From Clostridia bacterium (GTDB lineage: Bacteria; Bacillota; Clostridia; Lachnospirales; Anaerotignaceae), in assembly GCA_022651385.1 (NCBI GenBank), contig JALCQR010000007.1:111978-175977 (forward strand): 64,000 bases of DNA, given 5' to 3'. Made by a program: the position numbers and the translations under genes. The notes under the pieces are model-generated. The model was not told the origin of the DNA and did no database searches. It was given only the letters and a program-made list of their open reading frames with translations. Positions 63,773-64,000 of the stretch are shown here, piece by piece; position 1 is the stretch's first letter, and every line of letters begins with the position of its first letter.

Positions 63773-64000
63773 TTAGACCTCACTTTCTATCAAACTGTAG
63801 GCATATTCTGCCTGCTTATATGGATCTTCATATTTTTGCACCAGAGGTTTTGCTTTGAACTTTACAGGGTAATCCCTTTCCGGTTCATCTTTAGGCTCCC
63901 ATATCCTTCCGAGCTTTTCTGCTCGTTTTCGTTTTTCTACTCTGGCTTTTTCAAAGGTCTCTTCATCAATAATTGGAGGGTAGAATTCATCGCCCAAGTA
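63773..64000 (-). CDS. recombinase accessory protein, 5' part outside window
   Basis: The visible C-terminal 75 residues (GDEFYPPIIDEETFEKARVE, ending [15 protein letters not shown]) match the accessory protein at 50116-50532 ([27 protein letters not shown]). The frame is open to the window edge and continues. Together with the recombinase it repeats the phage trio in reverse orientation. Confidence 0.8.
   Translation of the reverse strand, partial: YLGDEFYPPIIDEETFEKARVEKRKRAEKLGRIWEPKDEPERDYPVKFKAKPLVQKYEDPYKQAEYAYSLIESEV

Overview
The window comes from a low-GC Gram-positive anaerobe (Bacillota, Clostridia/Tissierellia-like). The chromosomal flank at 1-7.3 kb is very AT-rich with strong AGGAGG-type ribosome binding sites. 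It carries a truncated DUF2156 aminoacyl-phosphatidylglycerol synthase, a decayed condensation-superfamily gene, a HAD phosphatase, a DUF1893 protein, a PatB/MalY C-S lyase, a DcuC-family dicarboxylate carrier and a MarR regulator, all on the minus strand. Genus cannot be fixed from the sequence.

At about 7.5 kb the base composition becomes clearly more GC-rich and stays so to about 52 kb. First comes a minus-strand defence cassette (14.25 to 8.0 kb): a small XRE regulator, HamA (DUF1837) and HamB (Ski2-like helicase), i.e. a Hachiman system. It is followed by a truncated type I methylase (HsdM) whose end overlaps a RhuM-family gene. The cassette sits where a prophage lysogeny region would be and is divergent from the phage early genes.

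From 14.57 to 52.1 kb lies an apparently complete siphovirus-type prophage on the plus strand. Its modules, in order, are: early and replication genes (sigma-like HTH protein, DUF2800, DUF2815, family A DNA polymerase, DUF4406, AEP primase/SF3 helicase, VRR-NUC, SNF2 helicase); an ArpU-like DUF1492 regulator; HNH endonuclease, small terminase, ParB-methyltransferase and large terminase; HK97-type head genes; tail genes with a -1 frameshift chaperone; holin and amidase; and three adjacent serine-recombinase genes. A RelB/ParE-type toxin-antitoxin pair interrupts the head operon in opposite orientation. Several families of non-coding elements recur inside the phage: a roughly 95-bp imperfect palindrome (two inverted copies), a CTCCAGTGGAA element (three copies) and a 74-bp leader element (two full copies and one partial).

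From 52.2 to 62.1 kb is a low-GC accessory cluster, mainly minus strand, rich in drug-resistance families: ClbS/DfsB, GNAT acetyltransferase, Nim-like flavoprotein, an IS110 element with a candidate bridge RNA, AraC/GyrI regulator, Lnu-like nucleotidyltransferase, Vat-like acetyltransferase, DUF5946, and the mef(A)-msr(D) macrolide pair with its MTASMRLR leader peptide and attenuator. At 62.2 kb to the window end is a second serine-recombinase module, closely related to the phage one but in inverse orientation, so another integrative element begins here. Two diverged, non-coding segments resembling each other (7.6 and 55.6 kb) flank the phage/defence block.
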